Below, in pieces: positions 1 to 9,261 of a stretch of DNA of 64,000 bases (position 1 is the first letter of the stretch; the number at the start of each line of letters is the position of its first letter). Made by a program: the position numbers and the translations under genes. Origin of the DNA: Skermanella pratensis (GTDB lineage: Bacteria > Pseudomonadota > Alphaproteobacteria > Azospirillales > Azospirillaceae); assembly GCF_008843145.1 (NCBI RefSeq), contig NZ_CP030265.1:4581001-4645000 (forward strand), written 5' to 3'. The notes beneath the pieces are model-generated. The model saw nothing but the letters and a program-made list of their open reading frames with translations, searched no databases and was not told the DNA's origin.

Positions 1-1272
1 CATCTGCTTCGCGATCAGCACCGCCTGCCGGACATAGTCGTGGCTGGACGAGCGCCGGCCGAAGCCGCCGCCGAGGTGGAGCCGGTAGACCTCGCATTGC
101 GGGATCGGCAGCCCGGCGGCGGTGGACGCGGTGGCGAGCGCCGCCTCCGCGTTCTGGGTCGCGGTCCAGACCTCGCACTTGTCGGCCGTGAACAGCGCGG
201 TCGCGTTCATCGGCTCCATGGTGACGTGGTGCTGGTAGGGATAGCTGTAGACCGCCTCGATCACCTTGTTGCCGGGCTTGGCGAGCGACGCCTTGATGTC
301 GCCGGCCTGGTTGCCGACGAAGGCTTCCGGCGCGTCGAGCCCCTCGCGGAGCGTCTCGGCGATCGCCTCGCTGGACAGGCCGGCGTTCGGTCCCTCGTCC
401 CACTCGACCGGCAGGGCCTCCAGGGCCGTCTTGGCGCGCCACCAGGTATCGGCGACCACCGCCACGCCGGTGTCGCCCACAGCGACCACCCGCTTGACGC
501 CGGGCATCCCTTCGACCGCGGCGGCGTCGAAGCCCTTGACCTTGCCGCCGAACACGGGGCACTCGCGGATCGCGGCGTTCAGCATGCCGGGCAGCTTGAC
601 GTCCATCGAGTAGACCTGGGCGCCGTTCAGCTTCTCCGCCGTGTCGAGGCGCTTGACCGGCTTGCCCGCGATCTTCCAGTCCTTGGGGTCCTTGAGCGGC
701 ACGTCGGCGGGCGGCTGGAGCTCGGCGGCGGCGAGCGCCACCTTGCCGTAGGTCGTGGTCCTGCCCGACGCGGCGTGGGTGATGACGCCCTTGTCCACCG
801 TGCATTCGGCGGCCGGGACGTTCCATTCATTCGCGGCGGCCTGGACCAGCATCATGCGGGCGGCGGCGCCGCCTTTCCGGACATAGTCGTGGGAATCGCG
901 GATGCCGCGGCTGCCGGCCGTCTGGAAATTGCCCCAGATCCGGTTGCGCGCCACGTTCTGGCCGGGAGTCGGATATTCGGTCGTGACCCGGGACCAGTCG
1001 CAGTCCAGCTCCTCGGCGACGAGCTGGGCGAGGCCGGTCAGCGTGCCCTGCCCCATCTCGACGCGGGCGATCCGGACCACCACGGTCTCGTCCGGCCGCA
1101 CCACCACCCAAGCGTTGAGTTCGGGCGTCGCGGCCCCTCCGGCAGACCCCATGGCGGCAGGCGTCGCCGCCTCGGCCCCGAACGGGATATGGAAGCCCAG
1201 CATGAAGCCGCCGGCCGCGGCGGCGGAGCCGGCCAGGAAGCCCCGGCGCGACGTCTTGAGCGCGATCGTCAT
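1..1272 (-). CDS. Molybdopterin-binding oxidoreductase large subunit, isoquinoline 1-oxidoreductase type (3' end outside window)
   Basis: Large, molybdenum-cofactor subunit of a xanthine dehydrogenase-family hydroxylase, probably exported folded with its small partner. The N-terminus carries a twin-arginine signal: R9-R10 in an SRRGFLAG context, then an alanine/glycine-rich segment. The following 400 residues look like the IorB-type fold, for example the motif ARVEMGQGTLTGLAQLVAEE and the later GGGFGRRSS glycine-rich cofactor loop. Only 424 codons are present and the frame is open at base 1, so the C-terminal part is missing from the window. The start is 22 bases after the stop of the [2Fe-2S] subunit gene, so the two are co-transcribed. 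The true substrate cannot be told from sequence. Nicotinate-, aldehyde- or quinoline-type substrates are all possible. Confidence 0.85.
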   Translation of the reverse strand, partial: MTIALKTSRRGFLAGSAAAAGGFMLGFHIPFGAEAATPAAMGSAGGAATPELNAWVVVRPDETVVVRIARVEMGQGTLTGLAQLVAEELDCDWSRVTTEYPTPGQNVARNRIWGNFQTAGSRGIRDSHDYVRKGGAAARMMLVQAAANEWNVPAAECTVDKGVITHAASGRTTTYGKVALAAAELQPPADVPLKDPKDWKIAGKPVKRLDTAEKLNGAQVYSMDVKLPGMLNAAIRECPVFGGKVKGFDAAAVEGMPGVKRVVAVGDTGVAVVADTWWRAKTALEALPVEWDEGPNAGLSSEAIAETLREGLDAPEAFVGNQAGDIKASLAKPGNKVIEAVYSYPYQHHVTMEPMNATALFTADKCEVWTATQNAEAALATASTAAGLPIPQCEVYRLHLGGGFGRRSSSHDYVRQAVLIAKQM

Positions 1273-1294
1273 ATCATCCTCCCAGATTGCGGCT

Positions 1295-1762
1295 TCAGCC
1301 GCGCCCGACGTCGCCGCCGCCGGCGGCAAGCTTGATGGCCGCGCGGATGCGGTTGTAGGTCCCGCAGCGGCAGATGTTGGTCATCTCGGCGTCGATGTCG
1401 TCGTCGCTCGGGTTCGGGTTGGATTCCAGCAGGGCCGCTGCGGCCATGATCTGGCCGGACTGGCAGTAGCCGCATTGCGGCACGTCCAGTTCCGCCCAGG
1501 CCTTCTGGAGCGGATGGCCGTTGTCCGGCGACAGCCCCTCGATGGTGACGATGCGCTGGTCGGCGCCGACGGCGCTGACAGGCGTCACGCAGGAGCGGAC
1601 GGCGACGCCGTCCAGGTGGACCGTGCAGGCGCCGCACTGCGCGATGCCGCAGCCGAACTTGGTACCCGTCAGGCCGACCTGCTCCCGGATCACCCAGAGA
1701 AGCGGCGTATCGGGTTCGACCTCGATGTCGTGCGACGTGCCGTTGATGGTAAGCTGGACCAC
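1295..1762 (-). CDS. [2Fe-2S]-binding small subunit, isoquinoline 1-oxidoreductase type
   Basis: 155-aa electron-transfer subunit of the neighbouring molybdoenzyme. The plant-ferredoxin-like N-terminal half has the cluster ligands C38, C43, C46 and C58 ([13 protein letters not shown]...SC). The C-terminal helical half has the second cluster set C97, C100, C131 and C133 (QCGYCQSGQ and ICRCGTY). I chose the GTG at 1762 because GGAGG lies about 7 bases upstream and the family begins right before the LTINGT strand. An ATG 39 codons further up would add residues with no homology. There is no MCD/FAD-subunit gene in view, which fits two-subunit IorAB-type enzymes that pass electrons to a periplasmic cytochrome. 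Confidence 0.9.
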   Translation of the reverse strand: MVQLTINGTSHDIEVEPDTPLLWVIREQVGLTGTKFGCGIAQCGACTVHLDGVAVRSCVTPVSAVGADQRIVTIEGLSPDNGHPLQKAWAELDVPQCGYCQSGQIMAAAALLESNPNPSDDDIDAEMTNICRCGTYNRIRAAIKLAAGGGDVGRG

Positions 1763-1937
1763 TTGATTCCTCCTGTGCCGCCGCCCCTGGGCAATAACCG
1801 GGCGCGGTAACCGCAATCCCATGTAATGAATTGTTCTTTTTGTTGGTAGTTCCAACCAAGATAGACCGTGCGGAAGCAACGCGCAAACACCGCCGGCATT
1901 TTGTCATGACGGCGGGCGGATGCCGGCCCGCCGGCCA

Positions 1938-2795
1938 TCAAGCCTTCGCGATGTCCGCCTCGATCGCCCTCAGGACCTTCAGAAGGTGGTCGGACGTCCC
2001 GTAGGTCCGTGCTTTGCGGATCACCCGCAAGGCTTCGGCCAGACGGCCCCGCTCCCGGTAGCCCGCGGCGATCGAGGTCAGCACGGCGGCCGCGGCCGGG
2101 CGGTCCCTCTCCGCGGCGGGCGGTTCGATCTCGGTCTCCAGGCGGTCGAGGTCCTGGTACCGGGGTATGGCGCGCAGGGTGGACGCGGCTTCCGCGAGCA
2201 CCCACTTGTTCCCCTCCGCGCGATATACGGCCAGGTAGAGCTTCACCGCCACCGGCTTGCAGGCGCTGTCTTCGAGCGCCCTGGCGAGCTTCAGCGCGGT
2301 CTCCGTCCCGAAGGGCCTGCCCTGGTCGATGGAGACAAGAGTACTGCACAGATCGAGCAGGAATCCCGGCGCGCGGTCCGCAAGGGCTTCAGACGCCTTG
2401 GGCATCGTGGCGTCCAGGCGGGCCTTCATCCTGGCGACCACCCTGTCCCGATGTTCGGCATCGACGGGGTCCCCCTCGCACAGGCCGGCGAAACGGGCAT
2501 AGGCGCCGAACCAGTTGGCGTCGGCAAGGAGCCGTTCAGCGTGCCGCAGTCGGTTCGCCAGCGCCAGCGACCGCGGGGTGCAGCAGTCGATCCCGGCGAT
2601 GGCGAGCGCGCGAAAGGCAATCCTCCGCGGACCGGCCGGAGTCTCCACGACCAGGGCGCCGCCCGCGGCACCGCGGATGGGGAAGCCGTCCTCGTCGGCC
2701 CCGTCGTCATGGATGGCGCCGATCAGGTCGGGCGCCGATTCCGGGTGCCTCTCCAGATGGCGGGCGAACAGCGCGCCGGGAAAGAAGGTCGACAT
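1938..2795 (-). CDS. Hypothetical TPR-like protein
   Basis: 285-aa soluble protein that I do not recognise. No signal peptide or membrane segment is visible. The second half is rich in alanine/leucine helices with spacing like tetratricopeptide repeats (for example the segments around AGYRERGRLAEALRVIRKA), which suggests a helical scaffold. The first ~70 residues contain several short beta-like stretches. The ATG at 2795 is preceded by AGGCGAGGGAGACC, a good ribosome site. The frame stays open far upstream across other genes, but that part is not coding. It is a single gene, divergent from the small gene at 3058. Confidence 0.7.
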   Translation of the reverse strand: MSTFFPGALFARHLERHPESAPDLIGAIHDDGADEDGFPIRGAAGGALVVETPAGPRRIAFRALAIAGIDCCTPRSLALANRLRHAERLLADANWFGAYARFAGLCEGDPVDAEHRDRVVARMKARLDATMPKASEALADRAPGFLLDLCSTLVSIDQGRPFGTETALKLARALEDSACKPVAVKLYLAVYRAEGNKWVLAEAASTLRAIPRYQDLDRLETEIEPPAAERDRPAAAAVLTSIAAGYRERGRLAEALRVIRKARTYGTSDHLLKVLRAIEADIAKA

Positions 2796-3057
2796 GGTCT
2801 CCCTCGCCTGCCGTGGCATATCAAGGGATGACATATGCAACTGCAGGGCGGCGGGCAAGAAGGGTGCGTTCCGGGCGGCCGGATCTCGACCTGTTCCCGG
2901 AGGTCTGGAAACCCGGCGCTCCTGCGTCACCGGATCGGGATGGAGGACCGTGTCCTGAAGGACCGCGAAGGGACCTGAAGGACCGGAACGCCCCGCTTGC
3001 GGAACCTGTTGAGGGCGCACGATCGACGATCGCCAACATCCGCAAGGAGAGAACACC

Positions 3058-3273
3058 ATGGCAGCCGACGACAAGGAAAAGACGGTCGTTCCGGAAAAGA
3101 CCGACCGCACCCAGGTCCAGGCGTCCCAGGGGTCCGGGACGGGGAGCGGAAGCGCCAAGCCGGTCCTGCGGGAGCCCGGCCAGAACGTGAAGGAAAGCGA
3201 GATCAAGGCCAGCGCCGCCGCCAAGGAGAGGATGAAATCCGACCAGGCGGACGACAAGGGAACCGGCCGCTGA
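3058..3273 (+). CDS. Small hydrophilic low-complexity protein
   Basis: 71-aa protein made almost entirely of charged and small residues (Lys, Glu, Asp, Ser, Ala, Gly), with no hydrophobic core, so probably intrinsically disordered. It has a strong ribosome site (AAGGAGA 8 bases before ATG), which is the main argument that it is real. Composition resembles small stress or desiccation-tolerance proteins, but no family motif is visible and I give no function. Confidence 0.6.
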   Translation: MAADDKEKTVVPEKTDRTQVQASQGSGTGSGSAKPVLREPGQNVKESEIKASAAAKERMKSDQADDKGTGR

Positions 3274-3371
3274 CGAACGGAAACGGCGGCGCATGGAGCG
3301 TCCGCCCCGTGCGCCGCCGATCGGAAAGCGGGAATGCCCCCATCAGCCCATTGCCCCGCCCATTGCCCCGC

Positions 3372-3393
3372 CCGAGTCGTTTTTCCGACTCGG
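3372..3393. terminator. Hairpin with T-rich loop between 3058-3273 gene and SOS promoter
   Basis: Perfect 8-bp stem CCGAGTCG/CGACTCGG around a TTTTTC loop. It follows two 12-bp direct copies of CATTGCCCCGCC (3349-3372) and lies just upstream of the LexA-box promoter. There is no T tract after the stem, so termination is only likely, not certain. Confidence 0.4.
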
Positions 3394-3404
3394 ACATAAG
3401 AATG

Positions 3405-3430
3405 TTGTGAACAAAACACGAACATTATGG
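3405..3430 (+). promoter_or_regulatory. Promoter with alphaproteobacterial LexA (SOS) box
   Basis: GAAC (3409-3412), seven bases, GAAC (3420-3423): GAACAAAACACGAAC. This is the exact direct-repeat LexA operator known from many alphaproteobacteria. It lies between a plausible -35 (TTGTGA, 3405-3410) and -10 (TATGGT, 3426-3431, or TGGTAA just after), so bound LexA would block polymerase. The next gene downstream is the RecA-like ATPase at 3513. Motif match is direct observation. LexA control is inference. Confidence 0.7.
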
Positions 3431-3512
3431 TAAGGTCCCGTCTTTCACGCCTCGCTTTACTGGCGCGACAGCCGAAAGCAGGGCTACCGGGACAGGCTTC
3501 AGAGACTTTGCC

Positions 3513-4520
3513 ATGGCTTTCAAGCGAGTTGACAAGGATACACTTCCCCCGCGGCGCTGGGCGCTCAAAGGCTACTATGGTGACGGCAAGTCGACCTTCA
3601 TCATGGCCATGCACCAGCCGACGCTCATGATCGATGCGGATGGCCGCCGGCATGAGCTGAAGGGGAGCGAACTTTACGAATTGAGCGAGGAACCCGCGGA
3701 CCACCGCTCGGTCGAGCGCATCCAGGACATCCTCGACAAGAACATGCCGGGGTCCGGCATCCGGACCATCGCGATCGACAGCGTCACGTCGCTGATCGGC
3801 ACCTCCATCGCGCGCGCGATGCTGGACAACGCGGCGGACCGCAACAAGAACAAGAACCAGGCCTGGGTCGACAAGGCGGAGAGGATGCGCCTGCTGCAGG
3901 ACGCCGTCACCGCCCACGGCTCCCACGTCCTGTGGATCTGGCACCTGGAGGACGCCCAGCTCAACGGCGTCGCCCAGATCCGCGAGACCCTGCCGGAGAC
4001 CGAGCGGGAACGGCTGTTCCGCTCCCTCAACGCATCGCTCCGCATCGTGCGGGATAAGGACCGGCGCGGCGTCCTGTTGGAGTGGTCGCGCGAAGGTCCC
4101 GCCGGCATGGTCGTCTGGGACGAGCAGGGCATGTGGAAGGGCGTGCCGGAGCGGATCGAATCCGCGATCTACGGGCGCGGCGGCGGCACCAAGCCCACCA
4201 ACCCCAAGCCCGCGGCGGAGGCCGCTGGCGCCGGCCCGATCCTGGAGGAGGCACCCAGGGTTGCCCAAGCGACTGGCCAGACGGTTGGCCAGACGGTTGG
4301 CCAGACGGTTGGCCAGACGCCCGACAACGTGCTGACCTTCTACAGCCCCACCGAAGCCGTCGCCTGGGGAGTCGACCAGGGAGCCTTCCCGGACGCGGCG
4401 GCGGCCCAGGCCGCCTACGACCAACTCAAGGGCGAGGTCGGGCCGCGCAACGCGAAGGAGATGTACGCCGCCTGGATCGACTTCGTGTCGAACCGCAAGC
4501 CGCGGCGCCGCCGGGCGTAG
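3513..4520 (+). CDS. RecA-like P-loop ATPase, phage Sak4-like
   Basis: 335 aa. Walker A is GYYGDGKST (residues 20-28), Walker B is RTIAIDS (D89), and a later HVLWIWHLEDA strand matches the third beta-strand region of RecA-core proteins. The size and layout (a ~230-residue ATPase core with no RecA N- or C-domains, then a linker and a ~60-residue C-terminal domain starting near SPTEAVAWGVDQGAF) resemble phage Sak4-type annealing/recombination ATPases. The linker has a GQTV repeat, and the C-terminus is a basic RKPRRRRRA-like tail, suited to DNA binding. The promoter carries a LexA box. Likely prophage-derived and DNA-repair or recombination related. It could also be another phage AAA_24-type ATPase. 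Confidence 0.75.
   Translation: MAFKRVDKDTLPPRRWALKGYYGDGKSTFIMAMHQPTLMIDADGRRHELKGSELYELSEEPADHRSVERIQDILDKNMPGSGIRTIAIDSVTSLIGTSIARAMLDNAADRNKNKNQAWVDKAERMRLLQDAVTAHGSHVLWIWHLEDAQLNGVAQIRETLPETERERLFRSLNASLRIVRDKDRRGVLLEWSREGPAGMVVWDEQGMWKGVPERIESAIYGRGGGTKPTNPKPAAEAAGAGPILEEAPRVAQATGQTVGQTVGQTVGQTPDNVLTFYSPTEAVAWGVDQGAFPDAAAAQAAYDQLKGEVGPRNAKEMYAAWIDFVSNRKPRRRRA
4274..4319 (+). repeat. 12-bp in-frame tandem repeat
   Basis: Unit TGGCCAGACGGT, three perfect copies and a nearly complete fourth. It encodes GQTV repeats in the linker between the ATPase core and the C-terminal domain. As an in-frame repeat it can change linker length without a frameshift. Confidence 0.9.
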
Positions 4521-4596
4521 CCGGGCGGTCGCCCTGCGGGCCGGGGCCGACCTGCGCCGCACCGACCTCGGCCGTGAATGCCAACGGCTGCGGGTG

Positions 4597-7500
4597 TCAA
4601 CCCGCGGCGGCTTCCAGCATGGTCCTGATCTTCGCCAGCAGGGTTCGGGCGTTGAAGGGCTTGCCCAGAACCTGAGTGCGCGGGCCGAGGACGCCCTCGT
4701 CCAGCGCGGCGTCGTGGGCGTAGCCGGTCAGGAACAGGACGGGCAGGTCCGGCCGGCGCCGGCGGGCGATCTCGGCCACCTGCCGGCCGTTCATGCCGGG
4801 AAGCCCGACATCGGTCGCCAGCAGGTCGATCTTCTCGTCCGTCTCTAGGACGCTCAAAGCCGCCTGGGGCTCGTGCGCCTCGATCACCCGGTAGCCCCGC
4901 CTTTCCAGCGACTGGACCAGCAGCATTCGGACGAGGCCCTCGTCCTCCAGGACGAGGATCGTCTCGCCGTCCCTGGCGGGCTTCGGTTCCGGCAGGGCGG
5001 GCGCGGCTGCCGTCTCGGCCCGTGCGGCGCCGCGGTGGCGCGGCAGGTAGAGCTTGACCGTGGTGCCCCTGCCCTCCTCGGAATAGAGGGCGGCATGGCC
5101 ACCGGACTGGCGGGCGAAGCCGTAGAGCTGGCTGAGCCCCAGCCCGGTGCCCTGGCCGATCGCCTTGGTCGTGAAGAACGGCTCGAAGGCCCGGTCCAGC
5201 ACGTCGCGCGGCATGCCGGTGCCCGTGTCGGTCACCGACAGGCAGACATACTCCCCGGGCTCAAGGCCGAACTCCGTCGCGATATAGCTGCCGTCCAGGT
5301 TGGCGTTCACCGTCTCGATGACCAGCCGGCCGCCGCCGGGCATGGCGTCGCGGGCGTTGATCGCCAGGTTCAGCAGGACGCTCTCCACCTGGTTGGCGTC
5401 CGCCCAGGTACGCCACAGCCCGCCGGCCATCACGGCCTCGACCTGGACCGCCTCGCCGACCGAGCGCTGGATCAGCTCCTGCATGTCGCCGACCAGCGCG
5501 TTGATGTCCAGGCTGACGGGTGTGAGGGGTTGGCGTCGGGCGAAGGCGAGCAGCCGCTGGGTCAGCGTCGCCCCCCTGTCGCCGGCCTGCATCGCGAAGC
5601 GGACGTGGCGCAGCAGGTCCGCGCGGTCCGAAAGCTTGTCCTGCAGCATGTCCAGGTTGCCGAGGATCACCTGGAGCAGGTTGTTGAAGTCGTGCGCGAC
5701 GCCGCCGGTCAGCTGGCCCACGGCCTCCATCTTCTGGGACTGGCGGAGCGCCTCCTCGGCGGAGCGCAGGGCGTCCACGGCGTCGCGCTCCGCCGTCATG
5801 TCGCGGCCGACCGCGTGGATGCGGCTCTCGTCCGGCACCGCCGTCCACGAGATCAGGCGGTAGGAGCCGTCCTTGTGCCGGTAGCGGTTCTCGAACCGAA
5901 GCGTCACCAGCCCCTTCGCGAGGCGGCCGGCCTCCCCCTCGGTCCGGGCGCGGTCGTCGGGATGGACCAGGTCGAGGAACGACAGGCTCAACAGTTCAGC
6001 TTCGGTCCAGCCCAGCAGGGTCGTCCAGGCCGGGTTGACCGCGGCGACCCGCCCGTCGAAGCCTGCGACCAGCATGATGTCGGTCGACAGGCGCCACATG
6101 CGGTCGCGGTCGCGGGTCCGCTCGGCGACCTGCTGTTCGAGGGTGCGGTTCAGCAGGCGCAGCGACGCCTCCGACCGGGCGCGCTCGGCCGCGGACCAGG
6201 TGCGGTCGGCGACGTCGCGGATCAGGGCCAGCTCCTCGCCCGTCCAGGCGCGCGGCGTCCGGTCATGGATATAGAGCACCGCCGAAAGCCGCCCGTCCTC
6301 CATCAACGGAACGTTGACCATCGCCGCGACGTCGATCGCGTGCAGCGCCTCGGCATGGCCGGCGGTCCGGGGATCGGCCGCGATGTCCGGCATGACCAGC
6401 AGCTCGCCCCGGTGCAGATGGTCGATGAAACTGCCGTAACGGCGGAATTCGTGGGTGCCGGCGATGCTCGCGACGCGGCCGTCGGACCAGTCCCGCTCGA
6501 TCCGGACCTTGAGCCCGCTCGGGTCGACCCTGCCGTATCCGGCACGGGACACGCCGAGGGCCTTGCCCAGGATTTCCGCCGCCGCCTGGGCGATGGCGGC
6601 TGTATCGTTGAGGTCGCGCAGGCGGTCGCCCAGCTCGACCAGGCAGGCGGCGCGCTCGCGGGCGCGGACCAGGTCCGTGACGTCGTTGCCGTCGATGAAG
6701 ATGCCGGCGACCGTGCCGTCGGCGCGGGTGATCGGCTGCAGGACGAAGTCGATGAAACGCTCCTCCCTGCGGGCATCGGCCTTCCGGTCGTCGGGGTCCC
6801 GCAGGAACAGAACGCGGACCGCCCGCCCGACATAGGGCTCGCCGCCGGCGTAGACCTGGTCGAGCAGACGCACGATGCCCTGCTCCTCCAGTTCCGGGAT
6901 GGCCTGGCGGACCGGCTTGCCGATGATCTCGCGATCGCCGATCAGGCGGCGGTAGGAGGCGTTCGCCAGCTCGTAGACGTGGCCCGGCTCGCGCAGCACG
7001 GCCATGAAGCTGGGCGCCTGCTCGAACAGGCGGCGCAGGCGCCCGCTCTCCTCCGCCCTCTGGCGGTTCAGCGCGCCGACCGCCCGCGCCCGCCCGATCG
7101 CTTCCCAGGTCCGCTCGACCACGCCGACCGCCAGTTCGGCGTCCGCCTCGGTCCAGGATCGGGGAGCCGGCTCGTGCAGGTAGAGGATGGCGGCGAGGCG
7201 CCCGGCCTTGATCAGCGGGACGGCCAGCAGCGCCCGCGTGCCGATGCCGCCGGACGCCGCGGTACCCGCCGTCCGCGGGTCGGCGGCGAGGTCGTCGATC
7301 CGGAGCGTCCGCCCGGCCCGGAGATGATCGGCCACCTCCCTCCCCAGGATGCCGAGCGGGAACGAACGCCCCGCCAGGCTCGGCATCCGGCCGTCGGTCC
7401 AGTCGCTCTCCACCGTGAAGCCCAGCCCGTCCCGGTCGATCTCGGCGTAACCCGCGCGCGACGCCTTGAAGTGCCGGCCGAGCATCTCCGCCACCACGGT

Positions 7501-8061
7501 CGCGATGTCGCCGGAGGTGTCGAGCGTGCGCAGCCGTTCGGCGAGGTCGAGTTGGAGGGTCAGGCGCCGTTTCGCCATGACCTCGCGCGTCGTCTCCATG
7601 CAGGCGCACAGGAAACCCGCGACCTCGCCCGCCTCGTCGCGCAGCGGCGAGAAGGAGAAGGTGAACCAGGCATCCTCCAGGACGCCGTTGCGGGTCATGG
7701 AGAGGTGGAAATCCTCGAACCAGATCGCCTCGCCCGCCAGGGCGCGCTCGGTAAGATGGCGCAGGTCGTCCCAGATCTCGGCCCACAGGCGCGATAAGGG
7801 CTGGCCCGGCTCGGCGGGGTGCTTGGCGCCGAGCAACGGGATGTAGCTGTCGTTATGGAAGAAGCGGAGATCCGGCCCCCACGCCACATACATCGGGTGG
7901 CGGGAGTTCAGCATGATGCCGACCGCGGTGCGCAGCGCCGCCGGCCAGTCCCGCGGCGCCCCCAGGGGCGAGGAAGCCCAACCGTGGGCACGCATCCGCG
8001 CGCCCATCTCGCCGCCGCCCGACAGGAAACGCGGCTGTTCCTCCCCTGCCGTGCCCCTCAT
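4597..8061 (-). CDS. Hybrid sensor histidine kinase with PAS, two GAF and receiver domains
   Basis: 1154-aa cytoplasmic hybrid kinase without membrane segments. Order: PAS-like domain (about 20-160), GAF (about 178-315), PAS (about 330-460), second GAF (about 470-620), short coiled coil, PAS/PAC (about 650-770), HisKA dimerisation domain with the phospho-histidine H790 in GGVAHDFNNLLQ, HATPase_c (N box LNLAINARDAM, G boxes DTGTGM and GQGTGLGL), and a C-terminal receiver with phospho-acceptor D1084 in ATDVGLPGMNG. The two GAF domains share the phrase 'DWSDGR/DWTDGR...SLAG or SIAG' and look like an internal duplication. It would sense a small molecule or redox/light state in the cytoplasm. No cognate regulator gene is adjacent. 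Confidence 0.93.
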   Translation of the reverse strand: MRGTAGEEQPRFLSGGGEMGARMRAHGWASSPLGAPRDWPAALRTAVGIMLNSRHPMYVAWGPDLRFFHNDSYIPLLGAKHPAEPGQPLSRLWAEIWDDLRHLTERALAGEAIWFEDFHLSMTRNGVLEDAWFTFSFSPLRDEAGEVAGFLCACMETTREVMAKRRLTLQLDLAERLRTLDTSGDIATVVAEMLGRHFKASRAGYAEIDRDGLGFTVESDWTDGRMPSLAGRSFPLGILGREVADHLRAGRTLRIDDLAADPRTAGTAASGGIGTRALLAVPLIKAGRLAAILYLHEPAPRSWTEADAELAVGVVERTWEAIGRARAVGALNRQRAEESGRLRRLFEQAPSFMAVLREPGHVYELANASYRRLIGDREIIGKPVRQAIPELEEQGIVRLLDQVYAGGEPYVGRAVRVLFLRDPDDRKADARREERFIDFVLQPITRADGTVAGIFIDGNDVTDLVRARERAACLVELGDRLRDLNDTAAIAQAAAEILGKALGVSRAGYGRVDPSGLKVRIERDWSDGRVASIAGTHEFRRYGSFIDHLHRGELLVMPDIAADPRTAGHAEALHAIDVAAMVNVPLMEDGRLSAVLYIHDRTPRAWTGEELALIRDVADRTWSAAERARSEASLRLLNRTLEQQVAERTRDRDRMWRLSTDIMLVAGFDGRVAAVNPAWTTLLGWTEAELLSLSFLDLVHPDDRARTEGEAGRLAKGLVTLRFENRYRHKDGSYRLISWTAVPDESRIHAVGRDMTAERDAVDALRSAEEALRQSQKMEAVGQLTGGVAHDFNNLLQVILGNLDMLQDKLSDRADLLRHVRFAMQAGDRGATLTQRLLAFARRQPLTPVSLDINALVGDMQELIQRSVGEAVQVEAVMAGGLWRTWADANQVESVLLNLAINARDAMPGGGRLVIETVNANLDGSYIATEFGLEPGEYVCLSVTDTGTGMPRDVLDRAFEPFFTTKAIGQGTGLGLSQLYGFARQSGGHAALYSEEGRGTTVKLYLPRHRGAARAETAAAPALPEPKPARDGETILVLEDEGLVRMLLVQSLERRGYRVIEAHEPQAALSVLETDEKIDLLATDVGLPGMNGRQVAEIARRRRPDLPVLFLTGYAHDAALDEGVLGPRTQVLGKPFNARTLLAKIRTMLEAAAG

Positions 8062-8220
8062 TCAGCGTTCGGGCCGGTGATGGCCCCGGAGTCCCGGAGA
8101 GGATCGGATCGGGTCGCGAGAAAAAAGGTCATGGTCACACGCATGGTCTGGGCGAATGCGACCATAGGCCCATGCCCTCTCCCGACACAACCGATCAAGA
8201 GGGGAGAACCGGCGATGCCG

Positions 8221-9213
8221 TCAGGACGGGCGCGCCGCCTCCGCCTGCTCCCGGTATTCCTCGACGTCGTGCTCGACCTTGGCGAGTTCCTCCGGGACGG
8301 GCTCGTTCCGGGTCTTGACCAGGGACAGGATGACGGAGCCGCCGATCAGGGTCGCGGTGACGCCGAGCGCCAGCGCCGTCGGGATCTTCCAGATGTCGAT
8401 CAGCATCATCTTGGTCCCGATGAACACCAGCACGAGCGACAGCCCGTATTTCAGATAGCTGAACCGGTGGATGATGCCGGCCAGCGCGAAATAGAGAGAC
8501 CGCAGGCCGAGGATCGCGAAGACATTGGAGGTGTAGACGATGAACGGGTCTTTGGTCACCGCGAAGATCGCCGGAACGCTGTCGAGCGCGAACATCAGGT
8601 CGGTCGCCTCGATCATCACCAGCACGAGCAGCATCGGCGTCGCCAGCAGAAGCCCGTTGCGCCGCACGAAGAAGGCGGTGCCCTCGTAGTTGTCGGTCAT
8701 GCGGACGCGGGAGCGGACGAAGCGCAGGATGCGGTTGTCGTCGAGGTTCTTCTCCTCGTCCGACGAGAACAGCATCTTGAAGCCGGTGAACAGCAGGAAC
8801 GCGCCGAACAGGTAGATCGTCCAGTGGAACTGGTGGATCAGCGCGGTGCCGGCGAAGATCAGGGCCGCGCGCATGACCAGCGCGCCCAGGATGCCCCAGA
8901 ACAGCACGCGGTGCTGGTATTGCGGCGGCACGGCGAAGTGTCCGAAGATCATCGCCATGACGAAGATGTTGTCGACCGACAGGCTCCATTCGATCAGGTA
9001 GCCGGTGGTGAACTCCAGCCCCTTGTCCATCCCCATGAACCAGTAGATGCCGCCGTTGAAGGCGAAGGCGAGGGAGATGTAGCAGGAGCTTGCGATCAGC
9101 GCCTCGCGGACGGTGATCTGATGGGGGCGGCGGTTGAAGACGCCCAAATCGAGCGCGAGCAGTACGAGGATGAAGGCGTTGAAGCCTATCCAAATAAAGG
9201 GTGATGTTTCCAT
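8221..9213 (-). CDS. TerC/Alx family integral membrane protein
   Basis: 330-aa polytopic protein with about eight to nine hydrophobic helices. TerC signature features are present: LDLGVFNRR in the first segment, LIEWSLSVDNIFV with the conserved acidic residues, and the later VMIEATDLMFALDSVPAIFAVT. Family members are linked to manganese export or to metal supply for secreted proteins. The C-terminus is a charged cytoplasmic tail. Start ATG at 9213 has GGAGGGG upstream. The 5' leader can fold (see 9262-9310). A single gene. Confidence 0.92.
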   Translation of the reverse strand: METSPFIWIGFNAFILVLLALDLGVFNRRPHQITVREALIASSCYISLAFAFNGGIYWFMGMDKGLEFTTGYLIEWSLSVDNIFVMAMIFGHFAVPPQYQHRVLFWGILGALVMRAALIFAGTALIHQFHWTIYLFGAFLLFTGFKMLFSSDEEKNLDDNRILRFVRSRVRMTDNYEGTAFFVRRNGLLLATPMLLVLVMIEATDLMFALDSVPAIFAVTKDPFIVYTSNVFAILGLRSLYFALAGIIHRFSYLKYGLSLVLVFIGTKMMLIDIWKIPTALALGVTATLIGGSVILSLVKTRNEPVPEELAKVEHDVEEYREQAEAARPS

Positions 9214-9261
9214 CGGCCCCTCCAGATGCGGTCACACCCGTCGGCGCAAAAGCAGAGGGAG

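Noticed and set aside
4873-7797. 974-codon open frame on the plus strand
   Set aside because: It lies fully antisense to the hybrid histidine kinase, whose domains are clear. Its product is an Arg/Gly/Ala/Asp-rich low-complexity string with no motif. High GC makes such frames common.
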